The notes beneath the pieces were generated by a model. The model worked only from the letters and a program-made list of their open reading frames with translations, was not told the origin of the DNA and made no database searches. Below are positions 18,162 through 26,894 of a stretch of 64,000 nt of DNA, piece by piece. The DNA lies in contig CAMBLG010000001.1 of the NCBI GenBank assembly GCA_945868435.1, forward strand, positions 348,470 through 412,469, in the 5' to 3' direction. The DNA comes from an uncultured Lachnospiraceae bacterium (GTDB taxonomy: Bacteria; Bacillota; Clostridia; Lachnospirales; Lachnospiraceae). Each line of letters begins with the position of its first letter. Positions within the stretch are counted from its first letter, which is position 1. The translations under genes were made by a program, and so were the position numbers.

Positions 18162-20964
18162 TGTGAAAGAATTTCTGAAAAAATTCTTCAGTTCCAGGCT
18201 GTTTGTGGTTGCGGCTGTATTTACAATTTTATTTGCAATTGCATTGGTTCGCGTGTTTTCCCTTCAGATTGTCAACGGAAAATCGTATCAGGAAAATTTT
18301 GCCCTCAAAATACAAAGGGATTTGCCTGTACCTGCCAGCCGGGGCTGTATATACGATTGCAACGGAGAACTTTTGGCCTACAATGAACTGGCTTATTCAA
18401 TTTCAATTACAGATAGTGCCACCTATTCCAGAACGGCGGAGAAGAATGCGGCTCTGAATGCAGAACTGGCGGAAATTCTTCAGATGCTGGACGAGAATCA
18501 GGAAACTTTGACGAACCACTTTAAGATTGACTATAACGAGGATGGTACATACAGCTTTAATGTTTCGGGGACTGCTCTGAATCGATTTCGGGCAGATGTA
18601 TTTGGTCGAAGTACCATTGAATCACTTCAATACAATGAGGACTTTGGCTTTGATGAGTTAAATGCCACCGAAGAACAGATCATGGAATACCTGAAGAGCC
18701 CGAAAGTGTTCGGTGTGGATGAGGCATATTCACCAAAGCTGTCCTATGAGATCGTGGTTGTGCGCTATATGATGAATGCAAATTATTATACCCGTTACAA
18801 TTCCACGACCATTGCGGAAGATGTCAGTGACCGGACCGTTGCATACATCAACGAGCATATGGATACGTTGGTAGGAGTCTCGGTCAATGAGGATACGATA
18901 CGGCGCTATAATTACAGTGAATACTTTTCTTCCATCATCGGCTATACCGGTAAGATTTCCGATACCGAGTATGAGGAACTGTCTGTAATCGACAAAAGCT
19001 ATACAAAAAATGATATTGTTGGAAAAGCCGGTATTGAACAATTCTATGAAACGTATCTCCGCGGACAGAACGGCGAACAGAAGATTTATATTGATAATCT
19101 TGGGCGTGTATCCGAGATCATCAGCAAAACAGATTCCGTATCGGGAGATGACCTTTATCTGAGTATTGACGCGAAACTGCAAAAAGCTGCATATCTGGCC
19201 TTGGAGGAAGAAATCGCCGGAATTGTATATGCAAATATCAAAAACAACAATATTCCAATCAATGATGTATATTTTTCGCTGATTAATAACAGCATCATTG
19301 ACATTCGGCATTTTGAAGATGAAGATGCTTCTGCCTCCGAAAAAGAAGTATACAAAGCATATGCAACGGCAGAAAAACAGGCCCTCAAAACAATTAAGAA
19401 ACAGCTTACTACGGATCCGGTTGCACTGGATATGATGTCAGACGAAATTCTGGATGATTTTACCCTGATTATTTCCGCGCTCAAGGAGAATGGGGTCCTT
19501 TTAAGCAACGAGATTGATGAAAATGATGCGACTTACAAAGAATGGAAGGCACAAAAAATCAGTCCAAAGGAATATCTGACCTATTGTATTTCACAGCACT
19601 GGATTGATATCAGTTTATTATCGGTAGATGAAAAATATGCAGATTCTAATGAAATATATGAGGCGTTGTGCCAATATATTCTGGACATGCTTGCAGACAG
19701 TATCGATTTTTCCAAAATCATTTATCAGTATATGATTGACCGGGGAGAACTGTCTCCGCGGGCACTTTGTATTATCCTTTTTGACCAGGGCGTTCTGGAT
19801 TATGACGGGGGAACTTTAGGTAAGCTGAAGGACGGAACTCTTTCGCCTTACAGCTTTCTTCTGGATAAGATCAACAACATTGAAATCACTCCGGCACAGC
19901 TGGCTTTGGATCCCTGTACCGGTTCCTGTGTAATCACAGATGTAAACACCGGTGAGATCAAGGCTCTTGTGAGCTATCCGGGATATGATAACAACCGTCT
20001 TGCCAATGGTGTAGATGCTGAGTACTACGAATCACTTCGGGAGGATAAATCCAATCCGCTGTGGAACTATGCAACCCAGGAGCGTACCGCACCGGGTTCT
20101 ACATTCAAGATGGTGACGGCTACGGCCGGACTGGCGGAAAATATTATCTCCACCACAGATCAGATTCAATGTACCGGTGTCTTTCATGAAATCGACAATG
20201 AACCGAAATGTTGGATTTACCCGCACGGGACCCATGGCAAGATCAACGTCTCAGAATCTTTAAGAGATTCCTGCAATGTATTTCATTACACATTAGGTTA
20301 CCGGATGGCACTTAAGGATACCGGCGTCTACAATGATAAAAATGGTATTTCGTATATTCAGAAATATGCTTCGCTCTATGGCTTGAACGAGAAAACCGGT
20401 CTCGAAATTGAGGAGTATACACCGGAGATCGCAACCGAATATCCGGTCATGGCAGCGATTGGACAGAGTAACAATAACTTTACGACGGTTTCGCTGTCCC
20501 GCTACGTGACAGCTGTAACCAGCGGCAAGCTGTATTCTTATCAGCTGATGAACAAAATTGTAGATGCGAACGGCGAGGTTGTTGCAAGCTATGAGCCGGA
20601 ATATACCGATATATCAGACACATTGACTACAGAAGAGTGGGATGCCATTCATCGTGGTATGCGTATGGTAGTAGAGAATCTGGACAGCTTTGATGGATTT
20701 GATATTCCGGTAGCCGGAAAAACCGGAACTGCCCAACAGGTGGAAACCAGACCGAATCATGCGCTTTTTGTCGGGTACGCACCTTATGATGACCCTGAGA
20801 TTACGATTGCAACCAGAATTGCATACGGATACAGTTCGCACAATGCAGCTTCCGTATCGCGCAACATCATTTCGTACTACTACGGAGAGATGTCTTTAGA
20901 TGAGCTTTTGGATTTGAAAGCTTCCGGTGTCAACGGTTCCTCAAACAATACGGTAACCGATTAA
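18154..20964 (+). CDS. Penicillin-binding protein 2-type transpeptidase with large insertion
   Basis: 936 residues from ATG 18154 (GAAGAAG eight bases upstream); ATG 18127 is also in frame. A single N-terminal transmembrane helix is followed by the PBP dimerisation domain (PASRGCIYDCNGELLAYN). The transpeptidase has SxxK as STFK at 649, SxN as SCN at 706 and KTG at 856, so it should be an active D,D-transpeptidase on the outer face. About 240 residues (roughly 345-588) lie between LSIDAKLQKAAYLALE and GSCVITDVNTGEIKALVSYPGYD, which are nearly adjacent in ordinary PBP2. The insertion is acidic and helical. It partners RodA, encoded three genes on. Confidence 0.93.
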   Translation: MYDVKEFLKKFFSSRLFVVAAVFTILFAIALVRVFSLQIVNGKSYQENFALKIQRDLPVPASRGCIYDCNGELLAYNELAYSISITDSATYSRTAEKNAALNAELAEILQMLDENQETLTNHFKIDYNEDGTYSFNVSGTALNRFRADVFGRSTIESLQYNEDFGFDELNATEEQIMEYLKSPKVFGVDEAYSPKLSYEIVVVRYMMNANYYTRYNSTTIAEDVSDRTVAYINEHMDTLVGVSVNEDTIRRYNYSEYFSSIIGYTGKISDTEYEELSVIDKSYTKNDIVGKAGIEQFYETYLRGQNGEQKIYIDNLGRVSEIISKTDSVSGDDLYLSIDAKLQKAAYLALEEEIAGIVYANIKNNNIPINDVYFSLINNSIIDIRHFEDEDASASEKEVYKAYATAEKQALKTIKKQLTTDPVALDMMSDEILDDFTLIISALKENGVLLSNEIDENDATYKEWKAQKISPKEYLTYCISQHWIDISLLSVDEKYADSNEIYEALCQYILDMLADSIDFSKIIYQYMIDRGELSPRALCIILFDQGVLDYDGGTLGKLKDGTLSPYSFLLDKINNIEITPAQLALDPCTGSCVITDVNTGEIKALVSYPGYDNNRLANGVDAEYYESLREDKSNPLWNYATQERTAPGSTFKMVTATAGLAENIISTTDQIQCTGVFHEIDNEPKCWIYPHGTHGKINVSESLRDSCNVFHYTLGYRMALKDTGVYNDKNGISYIQKYASLYGLNEKTGLEIEEYTPEIATEYPVMAAIGQSNNNFTTVSLSRYVTAVTSGKLYSYQLMNKIVDANGEVVASYEPEYTDISDTLTTEEWDAIHRGMRMVVENLDSFDGFDIPVAGKTGTAQQVETRPNHALFVGYAPYDDPEITIATRIAYGYSSHNAASVSRNIISYYYGEMSLDELLDLKASGVNGSSNNTVTD

Positions 20965-20999
20965 GGCATAGATAACATAACTAACAGGAGGTTAATTTC

Positions 21000-21809
21000 A
21001 TGGGTGAAACAATTGTTTTCACTTCAGGAAAAGGCGGTGTTGGCAAGACTACAACAATTGCAAACATCGGAGCAGGACTTTCACGGTTAGATAAAAAAGT
21101 CGTTATGTTGGATACTGACATGGGACTTCGGAATTTGGATGTTGTAATGGGAATGGAGGATCAGATACAGTATAACCTGCTTGATCTGTTGGACAACCAG
21201 TGCAGATTGAAGCAGGCTCTGATCCGGGATAAGCGTTATCCCAATCTGTTTATGATTCCGGCAGCCCTCCGCTGCAAAAGGATTCGGGATTATGAGAGCA
21301 AACTGTATACATTGATCACGCAGTTGAAGCAGGAATTTGATTACTGTCTGATCGACTGTCCGGCGGGGATTGATGATGGATTTCACTTTGCAATTTCTGC
21401 AGCAGATCGTGCAATCGTTGTCACCACACCACACATATCGGCGGTCCGGGATGCCGGACGAGTCCTCTATCTGTTGGAGAGCCAGCGATTAAAGCAGGTG
21501 GATATACTTATCAATGAGTACAATGAGCGCATGGTCAAAAAACATGACATGCTTTCCAAGTCCGATATTGAGGAGATTCTCGGAACGAACTGTCTTGGGA
21601 CGGTTCCGTTGGATGACAAGATCATTGTCAGTCAGAATCAAGGCATCCCGGTGGTGTCTCTCCGGGCCAAATCGGCAAGAAGCTTTATGAAGATTGTCAG
21701 GGAGATTGATAATCCGAAAATTATTCCGGTAGATCTGAATGCGGAGGATCCTTGTGAGAAGCAGCAGCACATTTTCCTGGGCGGGAAGGAGTGCGGATAT
21801 GAAGGGTAG
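21000..21809 (+). CDS. minD: Septum site-determining ATPase MinD, no obvious membrane-targeting tail
   Basis: 269 residues. The deviant Walker A motif GKGGVGKTTT, DTDMGLRNLDVVMG and LIDCPAGID identify MinD, the membrane-cycling ATPase that positions division. MinD normally ends in an amphipathic helix of 8-12 residues. Here the last ~17 residues (EKQQHIFLGGKECGYEG) contain only I-F-L and do not form an obvious one. No minC precedes it, although the 35-base gap from the PBP2 gene is where minC usually lies. AACAGGAGG precedes the ATG. It overlaps minE by 11 bases. Confidence 0.92.
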   Translation: MGETIVFTSGKGGVGKTTTIANIGAGLSRLDKKVVMLDTDMGLRNLDVVMGMEDQIQYNLLDLLDNQCRLKQALIRDKRYPNLFMIPAALRCKRIRDYESKLYTLITQLKQEFDYCLIDCPAGIDDGFHFAISAADRAIVVTTPHISAVRDAGRVLYLLESQRLKQVDILINEYNERMVKKHDMLSKSDIEEILGTNCLGTVPLDDKIIVSQNQGIPVVSLRAKSARSFMKIVREIDNPKIIPVDLNAEDPCEKQQHIFLGGKECGYEG

Positions 21810-22005
21810 AAAGCAGGATGATTCCAGACTCATCGCAAAGGAGCGGTTGAAGCTGATGGTGGACTCTGAACCATTGGAGTGTTCAGAAACTACAATGAGC
21901 CGCATGAAACAGGAAATTGCAGATATCATTTCCCGGTATTATGAGATTGCACCGGATAACTATGAGATAAAAGTGGTTTTGAAACAGAACAAGAAGAGAG
22001 CGTAA
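21799..22005 (+). CDS. minE: Cell division topological specificity factor MinE, short form
   Basis: 68 residues from ATG 21799, chosen for AAGGAGTG seven bases upstream. The MinD-contact region LIAKERLKLMV is clear, followed by the dimerisation part MKQEIADIISRYYEIAPDNYEIKVVL. MinE stimulates MinD ATPase and drives its release from the membrane. E. coli MinE has 88 residues. Here the hydrophobic membrane-binding start (LLDFF-like) is replaced by a polar MKGRKQDDSR, and the final beta strand seems missing. A longer start at 21739 would add 20 residues but has no ribosome binding site. Confidence 0.88.
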   Translation: MKGRKQDDSRLIAKERLKLMVDSEPLECSETTMSRMKQEIADIISRYYEIAPDNYEIKVVLKQNKKRA

Positions 22006-22006
22006 G

Positions 22007-23116
22007 ATGTTAAAACAATACAAACTTAGAAATTATCATTTTCAATTGATCCTATATATTGCGATTCTGACAGTTATCGGAATATTATTGATTGGAAGCG
22101 CGGAACCCTCAGACCAAAAGAAACAGATTATTGGCTTTATCTTAGGGATGATTATGATGGTTGTCATCTCTCTTATGGACTACACCTTCATATTGAAGTT
22201 CAATTTGCTCTATTATGTGGGAATATGTGGAATATTAGTTCTGGTTATGACTTCCTTGGGTGCCACAACCGGTGGCGCACAACGTTGGCTTGAGCTCGGC
22301 AGCTTTCGTTTTCAACCCTCAGAGCTTGCCAAGATTGTCCTTATTATGTTCTTTGCGAATTACTTTATGAAATACAATGAAACGATCAATTCAGTAAAGA
22401 CGCTGGTCATTGCATTTGCCCTGGCAGGAATTCCGTTGATTTTGATATTAAAGCAGCCGGATACCTCCACGACAATTGTATGTGCATTAATTTTTATTAC
22501 CCTCTTGTTTATTGCGGGATTAAGTTATAAAATAGTAGTGACGGTGATTGCAATCTGCATTCCTGTGGGAATTATCGGAATCAGCTATATTTTGAAGATT
22601 GCACAGAGCAGTGAGGAATACCGTCTTGGTCGAATTATGGCATGGTTGTATCCGACTGATCCAAGATGGTCAGATAAGGCCGCTCAACAACAGAATTCCA
22701 TTATGGCAATCGGTTCCGGGCAGCTTTGGGGAAAAGGCCTGAATAACTCAGTCGCCACTTCCATGAAGAATGCCAATTATATCATGGAGCCACAGACCGA
22801 TTTCATTTTCGCAGTAGCAGGAGAGGAACTGGGCTTTGTTGGGACTTCGCTCATAATCCTTTTATTGTTTCTGATCGTGCTTGAATGCATTCTGATCGGA
22901 CGTAAAGCGAAGGATTTGGCAGGAAGATTGATTTGTTGCGGCATGGCTTCTTTGGTAGGATTTCAGGCGTTTGTCAATATTTGTGTTGCAACAGGTCTGA
23001 TGCCGAATACCGGTATTCCGCTGCCGTTTGTGAGTTACGGCCTGACATCACTATGGTCATTGTTTATTGGAATGGGGTTTGTATTGAACGTTGGTTTACA
23101 ACCGAAAAAATATTAG
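22007..23116 (+). CDS. rodA: Lipid II polymerase RodA (SEDS family)
   Basis: 369 residues with about ten transmembrane helices. The SEDS signatures are present: FQPSELAKI in the first half, FIFAVAGEELGFVG around the conserved extracellular loop, and GIPLPFVSYG near the C-terminus. RodA polymerises glycan strands in the elongation complex together with a class B PBP, here the one at 18154. FtsW and SpoVE are close relatives; the context of mreBCD and PBP2 favours RodA. It starts one base after the minE stop. Confidence 0.92.
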   Translation: MLKQYKLRNYHFQLILYIAILTVIGILLIGSAEPSDQKKQIIGFILGMIMMVVISLMDYTFILKFNLLYYVGICGILVLVMTSLGATTGGAQRWLELGSFRFQPSELAKIVLIMFFANYFMKYNETINSVKTLVIAFALAGIPLILILKQPDTSTTIVCALIFITLLFIAGLSYKIVVTVIAICIPVGIIGISYILKIAQSSEEYRLGRIMAWLYPTDPRWSDKAAQQQNSIMAIGSGQLWGKGLNNSVATSMKNANYIMEPQTDFIFAVAGEELGFVGTSLIILLLFLIVLECILIGRKAKDLAGRLICCGMASLVGFQAFVNICVATGLMPNTGIPLPFVSYGLTSLWSLFIGMGFVLNVGLQPKKY

Positions 23117-23129
23117 GGGGTATTAATCC

Positions 23130-23525
23130 ATGAATATTGGACTGGTAGCACATGATTCCAAGAAAAAACTGATGCAGAATTTCTGTATTGCATATCGCGG
23201 GATTCTAGTCAAGAACGATCTGTTTGCGACCGGAACGACAGGACGATTAATTGAAGAGGTAGCGAATCTTCAGATTCACAAATATCTTGCAGGACATCTT
23301 GGGGGATCTCAGCAGCTTGGAGCACAGATTGAGCACAATGAGATTGATCTGGTTATCTTTTTGCGCGATCCACTCAGACCAAAGTCCCATGAGCCGGATG
23401 TCAACAGTATTGTCAGACTATGTGATGAGCACAATATTCCACTTGCAACAAATCTGGCAACAGCAGAGCTTTTGATTAAATCTTTGGACAGAGGAGATTT
23501 GGATTGGCGTGAAATGTACAAATAA
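23130..23525 (+). CDS. mgsA: Methylglyoxal synthase
   Basis: 131 residues. It converts dihydroxyacetone phosphate to methylglyoxal and phosphate, a bypass of lower glycolysis when phosphate is short. The family sequence is clear: the phosphate-binding FATGTTGRLIEE, GHLGGSQQLGAQI, and DLVIFLRDPL with the catalytic aspartate, followed by CDEHNIPLATNLATAE. Length is normal. It sits 13 bases after rodA, and its end overlaps the next start by 17 bases. Confidence 0.96.
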   Translation: MNIGLVAHDSKKKLMQNFCIAYRGILVKNDLFATGTTGRLIEEVANLQIHKYLAGHLGGSQQLGAQIEHNEIDLVIFLRDPLRPKSHEPDVNSIVRLCDEHNIPLATNLATAELLIKSLDRGDLDWREMYK

Positions 23526-24480
23526 GAATTATTCTATAAGACTGCTATGCATCTTATGCATAGCAGCCATTTTTATAACAGGTTGCGGAACACAAAAGAC
23601 CGTCATAGAAAATGCATATCCGCTTTATGCAGGGCATACAAATACGACGAGCGGATCTTTTTTTGCAAGCAATCTCTGTGTTACGGACAACTTTGACTAC
23701 GGAACAGATCAGACGGATTCCCAGGTTGCAGAAGGAGCAGGAGTCTTCAATCTGGACACAAAAGAAGTCCTCTACAGTCAGAATCTTTTTGGGAAGCTTT
23801 ATCCTGCCAGCACCACAAAAATTCTTACTGCATATATCATCATCCGAAGCTGTAATCTGGATGATTCGGTTACAGTCAGTGAGACTGCCGTACAGGGGAT
23901 GTCTGACTCGTCGGTATGTGGAATTCAGGCAGGAGATGTTCTCACGGTTCGAGATCTATTGTATGGTTTGATGCTTGTCAGTGGCAATGACGCTGCCAAT
24001 GCACTTGCGGAATATCACTCTGGTTCTATCGATGCTTTTGCTGAAGTAATGAATGAGGAGGCGAGAAAGCTCGGTGCAACCAACAGTCATTTTGTTAATC
24101 CTAACGGATTGCCGGACGAAGAGCACTACACAACGGTGTATGACATGTATTTGATTTTTCAGGAGGCAATCAAACAGCAGGAATTTATCAATCTGATTCA
24201 GACTGGTTCCAAGGATGTGACCTATCACAATGCTTCCGGCAATGAAGTGACGAAAACATGGCGAAACACTTGTCGGTACGTCAACGGGGATCAAACGGCT
24301 CCGGAAGGATTTACTGTAATTGGAGGTAAAACTGGTACAACCAACGCAGCCGGCTATTGTCTTGTACTGTATTCTACTAATGAAGCGGGTGAAAATATTA
24401 TCAGTATTGTATTTAAGGCAGACGGTCGGTCGAACCTTTATATGTTGATGGATCAGATTTTATCAAGGTTTGCGAATTAG
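23509..24480 (+). CDS. Lipoprotein D-alanyl-D-alanine carboxypeptidase (DacF/PBP5-like)
   Basis: 323 residues from a GTG start inside the end of mgsA, with GAGGAG about 12 bases upstream. The signal region ends in FITGC, so the mature protein is probably lipidated at Cys26. The S11 peptidase motifs are Ser101-x-x-Lys104 (ASTTKI), SGN (in VSGNDAAN) and KTG (GGKTGTT). It should trim the terminal D-Ala from pentapeptide stems outside the cell. It lacks the C-terminal amphipathic anchor domain of PBP5, consistent with lipid anchoring instead. It closes the cell wall block. Confidence 0.93.
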   Translation: MKCTNKNYSIRLLCILCIAAIFITGCGTQKTVIENAYPLYAGHTNTTSGSFFASNLCVTDNFDYGTDQTDSQVAEGAGVFNLDTKEVLYSQNLFGKLYPASTTKILTAYIIIRSCNLDDSVTVSETAVQGMSDSSVCGIQAGDVLTVRDLLYGLMLVSGNDAANALAEYHSGSIDAFAEVMNEEARKLGATNSHFVNPNGLPDEEHYTTVYDMYLIFQEAIKQQEFINLIQTGSKDVTYHNASGNEVTKTWRNTCRYVNGDQTAPEGFTVIGGKTGTTNAAGYCLVLYSTNEAGENIISIVFKADGRSNLYMLMDQILSRFAN

Positions 24481-24483
24481 TGA

Positions 24484-24512
24484 TTGTATTTTATGTGCAT
24501 ATATACTATAAT
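24484..24512 (+). promoter_or_regulatory. Sigma-A-type promoter
   Basis: TTGTAT (24484-24489) and TATAAT (24507-24512) with a 17-base spacer, in a very AT-rich 96-base gap. It lies about 60 bases upstream of the small P-loop gene, giving that gene its own transcription. Confidence 0.6.
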
Positions 24513-24576
24513 TGTTTTATGTGAATATAGTTTTTTATATATTTTTACAATATTATAATATCCAGGAGGAAATGCT

Positions 24577-24999
24577 ATGATTGAGATCATTTGTGGCGAA
24601 AAGGGAAAAGGAAAAACAAAGGAGCTTTTAGCCAAGGTAAACAACACGGTTACCACAGCTTCCGGTAATGTTGTTTATCTGGACAAAAGTCAAAAACATA
24701 TGTATGAACTGAACAATAAGGTTCGTCTGATCAATGTGATGGATTACCCGGTTTCAAATTGCGATGAATTTTTAGGTTTTATCTGTGGAATTATTTCACA
24801 GGACAACGACTTAGAGGAAATGTATCTCGACAGTTTCCTTACCATCGCATCGATTGATACGGAGGCTGATATTCTTCGTGCTATTGAGAAGCTGGATGTC
24901 ATCAGCGAAAAGTACAAGGTTCGCTTTGTTCTCAGTGTATCCAAGGATAAGGATAAATTGCCGGAGTGTGCAAAGGCTAAGGTGATCATCTCCTTATAA
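24577..24999 (+). CDS. Small P-loop protein, unknown function
   Basis: 140 residues, preceded by a strong AGGAGG. Walker A GEKGKGKTK occupies residues 7-15, and YLDKSQKHMYELN follows where such small P-loop proteins vary. A hydrophobic strand near 60-70 and FVLSVSKD near 118 could form further parts of a short RecA-like fold. Similar proteins in Lachnospiraceae are sometimes labelled 'twitching motility protein PilT', but there is no pilus gene here and no basis for that name. Monocistronic: own promoter upstream and a terminator directly downstream. Confidence 0.6.
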   Translation: MIEIICGEKGKGKTKELLAKVNNTVTTASGNVVYLDKSQKHMYELNNKVRLINVMDYPVSNCDEFLGFICGIISQDNDLEEMYLDSFLTIASIDTEADILRAIEKLDVISEKYKVRFVLSVSKDKDKLPECAKAKVIISL

Positions 25000-25027
25000 T
25001 ATGCATTTTTTCCTGTTGTGGGAAATC

Positions 25028-25057
25028 AGAGGGTTGCAGGTCGCAACCCTCTTTTTG
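25028..25057 (+). terminator. Rho-independent terminator
   Basis: Perfect ten-base stem AGAGGGTTGC / GCAACCCTCT with loop AGGTC, followed by TTTTT. It ends the P-loop gene transcript and also separates it from the convergent DUF378 gene. Confidence 0.9.
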
Positions 25058-25089
25058 TACCATTCACAACTTGGGAATGTGCAGACTCA

Positions 25090-25296
25090 TTAGTCCTCCA
25101 GCGAAGAACGGATTCTGCCATAAAAGCTTATAATGTACAATCCGCTCAATCCTACTAACGCATAAATGATTCTGGAAAGCCAGCTGCCATCACCGAAGAT
25201 GAACGAAACAAGATTGAACTGGAAGAAGCCAATCAGTCCCCAGACAATACAACCAATGATTGCCAGTGTGAGTAAGGTGTTATCTAACCATCTCAT
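25090..25296 (-). CDS. DUF378 family small membrane protein (YuzA-like)
   Basis: 68 residues with two hydrophobic helices (about 7-30 and 42-61), ending in a short polar tail. The WLDNTLLTLAIIGCIVWGLIG start and the IIYALVGLSGLY second helix are typical of DUF378. Function is unknown. GGAGGT lies seven bases before the ATG on the minus strand. It stands alone, in reverse orientation to its neighbours. Confidence 0.8.
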   Translation of the reverse strand: MRWLDNTLLTLAIIGCIVWGLIGFFQFNLVSFIFGDGSWLSRIIYALVGLSGLYIISFYGRIRSSLED

Positions 25297-25371
25297 GTCT
25301 TTTTACCTCCAATATCTTGAATTCCCTGTTATTATTTCCAATAATTATAAGAAATATACATGCGCGTTTTA

Positions 25372-25400
25372 TTGTATTTGGAACTTGAAAATGGTAAAAT
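25372..25400 (+). promoter_or_regulatory. Promoter with extended -10
   Basis: TTGTAT (25372-25377), 17 bases, TAAAAT (25395-25400), with TGG just before the -10. Transcription should begin near 25407, too close to the ATG at 25410 for normal initiation, which supports the TTG start at 25479. Confidence 0.6.
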
Positions 25401-25478
25401 AACATATTGATGGGACGACTCCTGTCAGATCAAAGGAAAGCAGTGCCGCAAATTGCAGTACTACAAGAGGTGACTATT

Positions 25479-26876
25479 TTGGCAGAAACCCAGAATGTGG
25501 TGAAAATGAACCGCCCACATGGCATGAATGTTGGCGTTGTTATTTTTCTGATCATCATCATATATGTTGGATTTAATATATTCTCTTATCTGACTTCCAG
25601 CACCGTTGCAGAGTACGAAGTCGGACAGGGTATGATCGCTACCAATCATGTTTATCAGGGTCTTATTATGCGCGATGAGACCATTATATATGCAGGACAG
25701 AGCGGATATGTCAACTATTACTTAAAAAACGGGTCACGTGCATCGGTAAACGATATTGTCTATTCCATCGACACAACCGGTAATCTGTCAAAGCAGATCA
25801 CAACTGCAGCTTCAGACGGAACGTCTCTTGGAACGGCATCCCTCTCCGCAATTGCAGATGAGATCGATCTGTTTTTCAGCAACTATGATTCCAATAATTT
25901 CAGCGAAGTATATAGCTTTAAGGCGAATCTGGACTCCGAATTGTCACAAACCCTCAGCGTAAATGCATTGAACGGACTTTCCGATGTGGTTGATTCTGCG
26001 GAGGCAAACAATACATTTTATAAGAAAACCTCTGATGATACGGGAATCATCTTATATTACACTGATGGATATGAAAATGTAACTCTCGATAACTTTACCG
26101 CAGATAAGTTGAATCCCAGTGGCTATACTAAGAACACCTTAGATCAGCAGACTCAGGTAAAAGCCGGGGATGCCGTGTACAAGCGTATTAACAGTGAAGA
26201 CTGGAACATCGTTCTGTTCATTTCGGACGATTTGGCCAAGCAGCTTTCTGAGGACAACTATATCAAAATTCGCTTTTGTAAAGACGATTATACGGTTACT
26301 GTTCCTTTTTCCATTACCAGGAAGGATGGCGGATATTATCTGATTTTATCTTTGCAAAAGGCAATGATTCGTTATGTAAACGATCGATTTGTCGATATAG
26401 AACTGATCATATCAGAAGATAGCGGATTAAAGATACCCAATTCAGCAATTACCTCAAAAGAATTTTTTACAATTCCCAAAGAATATTTTACTTTGGGAGG
26501 GGATTCTTCAGATCCGGGACTGTTGATTCAACGGCAGGACGATAAGAAAAAAGATACCTCTGTAGAACTTGTAACACCGACAATCTATTATGAGACGGAT
26601 GCGTATTACTACATTGACAATGAATCAGTGACAGCGGGAGACCACATTTTAAAAAGTGATTCTACCTCCACTTATACGATTGGCCAGGATGTTGATTCTC
26701 TGATCGGTGTGTACAATATTAACAAGGGTTATGCGGTGTTTAAACAGATCAATATTATTTCTCAAAATGAGACCTATGCTATAGTGGAGACCAAAACTGC
26801 ATATGGTATTGCACTTTATGATCACATAGCACTGGATGGCAGCAAAGTAAAAGAAGATCAGTTGATCACAAAATAG
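25479..26876 (+). CDS. HlyD-like membrane-anchored protein of the sepF cluster
   Basis: 465 residues from TTG 25479, chosen for AGAGGTG six bases upstream; ATG 25410 is in frame but lies almost at the predicted transcription start. One transmembrane helix (about 17-37) is followed by a large extracellular part. SGYVNYYLKNGSRASVNDIVYSID resembles the lipoyl-like segment of HlyD/membrane-fusion proteins, and a second such piece occurs near QTQVKAGDAVYK. No ABC transporter or RND partner is nearby. The genes that follow (yggS, sepF, ylmH) belong to a division-linked cluster, so a role in envelope or division is inferred, not shown. Confidence 0.65.
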   Translation: MAETQNVVKMNRPHGMNVGVVIFLIIIIYVGFNIFSYLTSSTVAEYEVGQGMIATNHVYQGLIMRDETIIYAGQSGYVNYYLKNGSRASVNDIVYSIDTTGNLSKQITTAASDGTSLGTASLSAIADEIDLFFSNYDSNNFSEVYSFKANLDSELSQTLSVNALNGLSDVVDSAEANNTFYKKTSDDTGIILYYTDGYENVTLDNFTADKLNPSGYTKNTLDQQTQVKAGDAVYKRINSEDWNIVLFISDDLAKQLSEDNYIKIRFCKDDYTVTVPFSITRKDGGYYLILSLQKAMIRYVNDRFVDIELIISEDSGLKIPNSAITSKEFFTIPKEYFTLGGDSSDPGLLIQRQDDKKKDTSVELVTPTIYYETDAYYYIDNESVTAGDHILKSDSTSTYTIGQDVDSLIGVYNINKGYAVFKQINIISQNETYAIVETKTAYGIALYDHIALDGSKVKEDQLITK

Positions 26877-26894
26877 AAGGATGGATAAAAGAGA

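Noticed and set aside
18154..20964. A frameshift or gene fusion error in the PBP
   Set aside because: The frame is open throughout, codon use is uniform, and motifs on both sides of the insertion are intact.
21720..21810. A frameshift at the minD end that hides an amphipathic tail
   Set aside because: The other two frames give no amphipathic basic helix; one leads into minE and the other stops early.
24481..24576. A dif site in the AT-rich gap before the P-loop gene
   Set aside because: It shares only AT-rich words with known dif sites; the sequence is better explained by a promoter.
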